Translations under genes and position numbers: made by a program
Shown: positions 5,949-6,585 of the stretch, one piece after another
How positions within the stretch are numbered: the first letter of the stretch is position 1
How the letters are laid out: every line of letters begins with the position of its first letter
Notes under the pieces: model-generated
Databases searched by the model: none
What the model was told of the DNA's origin: nothing
Seen by the model: the letters and a program-made list of their open reading frames with translations, nothing else
From: Sulfurimonas sp.
GTDB taxonomy: Bacteria > Campylobacterota > Campylobacteria > Campylobacterales > Sulfurimonadaceae
DNA length: 6,585 bases
Direction: 5' to 3'
Assembly (NCBI RefSeq): GCF_023229105.1
Contig: NZ_JALNZY010000097.1
Location: forward strand, 1-6,585

Positions 5949-6585
5949 AGTTAGCCTCCTCTTTTACCTCATACTCTTGTAAATTAATCCAGTTTCCAAC
6001 TAAATCTTCACTTGAGTCTATCATGATTTTGTTAAAGTGCTGATCATATCCGACAAACAAACCATCTTTTTGGCTCTCTATCAGTATGTCTAGGGAAGAG
6101 CTAAAAGTCTTTCTGAATGCAAAGTTTTTTTCACTTACAATCTTCTCAAGTTCATGAAGCCTATCTTTTGCAATTTTCCCGTTTACCTCTGGCTTCATTG
6201 TAGCTGAGGGTGTGCCGTCTCTTTTAGAGTATGTAAACGCATGAAGATGTGTTAGAGGCAACTCCCGTACATGTCTCATTGCCTCATCCCAAAGCTGCTG
6301 TGTTTCGCCGGGATGTCCTGTTATAAAGTCGGTTCCTATAGCAAAACCCTTGCTTGAGAGTAGTTCAAAAAGCTCCCTGTCTTGCTTGTAGACATTTCGT
6401 CTGTTCATAAACTTTAGCATCTGCGGTGATGTATGCTGAAGTGCGATATGCAGATGCCTTTCAAGCCAAGGTTCATCTAAAATCTCTTTAAATTCATCGG
6501 TTATCTGAATAGGTTCCACGCTTCCGAGTCTTATGCGTCTGACACCGCGAATAAGTGACATCTTTTTCATAAGCGAGGCTAAGGA
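5935..6585 (-). CDS. mtaB: tRNA threonylcarbamoyladenosine methylthiotransferase MtaB, C-terminal half (5' end outside window)
   Basis: The frame is open to the right edge; 216 codons are visible, about half of a typical protein of some 420 residues. This radical-SAM enzyme adds a methylthio group to t6A at position 37 of tRNAs that read ANN codons. Visible parts of the radical-SAM barrel are RIRLGSVEP, HLHIALQHTSPQMLKFMNR, TDFITGHPGET and HLHAFTYSKRDGTPSA; the last resembles the H-x-F-x-Y-S-x-R-x-GT-x-A signature typical of MtaB. The C-terminal 60-70 residues (around DILIESQKDGLFVGYDQHFNKI) resemble the TRAM-like domain. The N-terminal domain and the CxxxCxxC cluster motif lie upstream, so activity cannot be judged. 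MiaB and RimO are close relatives, but the visible motifs favour MtaB. The methionine at 6570 is internal. It is the first visible gene of the operon, and its promoter is not in the window. Confidence 0.85.
   Translation of the reverse strand, partial: SLASLMKKMSLIRGVRRIRLGSVEPIQITDEFKEILDEPWLERHLHIALQHTSPQMLKFMNRRNVYKQDRELFELLSSKGFAIGTDFITGHPGETQQLWDEAMRHVRELPLTHLHAFTYSKRDGTPSATMKPEVNGKIAKDRLHELEKIVSEKNFAFRKTFSSSLDILIESQKDGLFVGYDQHFNKIMIDSSEDLVGNWINLQEYEVKEEANYGRV
5955..5961 (-). promoter_or_regulatory. Strong ribosome binding site of the FtsH-like gene inside the end of mtaB
   Basis: GAGGAGG on the minus strand lies 6 nt before the ATG at 5948, within the codons for two glutamates near the mtaB C-terminus. 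It decides the start and marks overlapping, probably coupled genes. Confidence 0.8.

Overview
The window looks like chromosomal DNA of a Campylobacterota (formerly Epsilonproteobacteria) bacterium, most likely Sulfurimonas or a close relative. The evidence is the low GC content with tightly packed genes, a type-E succinate dehydrogenase/fumarate reductase (CCG-domain third subunit), and a short BioV-type biotin esterase in one operon with a second FtsH-like gene. The genus is an inference from gene content only.

Layout. Left, plus strand (1-2103): the 3' end of a flavoprotein subunit gene (sdhA/mfrA/frdA type), a complete iron-sulfur subunit (sdhB/mfrB type) and a complete cysteine-rich subunit with two CCG domains (sdhE/mfrE type). 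Each gene's Shine-Dalgarno sequence overlaps the stop codon of the gene before it, and the unit ends in a strong hairpin terminator (2148-2194). Middle: a convergent minus-strand gene (2339-2722) for a small exported class-II-like monohaem cytochrome c. It has an AT-rich hairpin at its 3' end and a perfect 22-bp palindrome just upstream of its probable promoter. About 450 bp without a recognisable gene follows (2803-3252). Right, minus strand (3253-6585): a tight operon read from the right edge, with mtaB (5' end outside the window), a membrane-bound FtsH-like AAA+ protein, bioV and mogA. The first two junctions are 14-nt gene overlaps. At the third, the bioV stop codon lies inside the mogA ribosome binding site.

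Function. The Sdh/Mfr set is a quinone-linked succinate/fumarate oxidoreductase of the non-classical kind. Its third subunit resembles heterodisulfide reductase subunit B instead of being a haem-b membrane anchor. The right-hand operon joins tRNA modification (MtaB), biotin synthesis (BioV), molybdenum cofactor synthesis (MogA) and an AAA+ membrane protein, with no obvious shared pathway.

The most notable points are: (1) the FtsH-like protein keeps an intact ATPase but has lost all three key residues of the HExxH zinc-protease motif, so it is predicted to be a pseudoprotease; (2) the iron-sulfur subunit carries an extra cysteine where classical enzymes have the residue that keeps the third cluster a [3Fe-4S], so a second [4Fe-4S] is predicted. 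Neither is a wholly new system; both are variants of known families. I found no mobile elements, CRISPR arrays, tRNA or rRNA genes.
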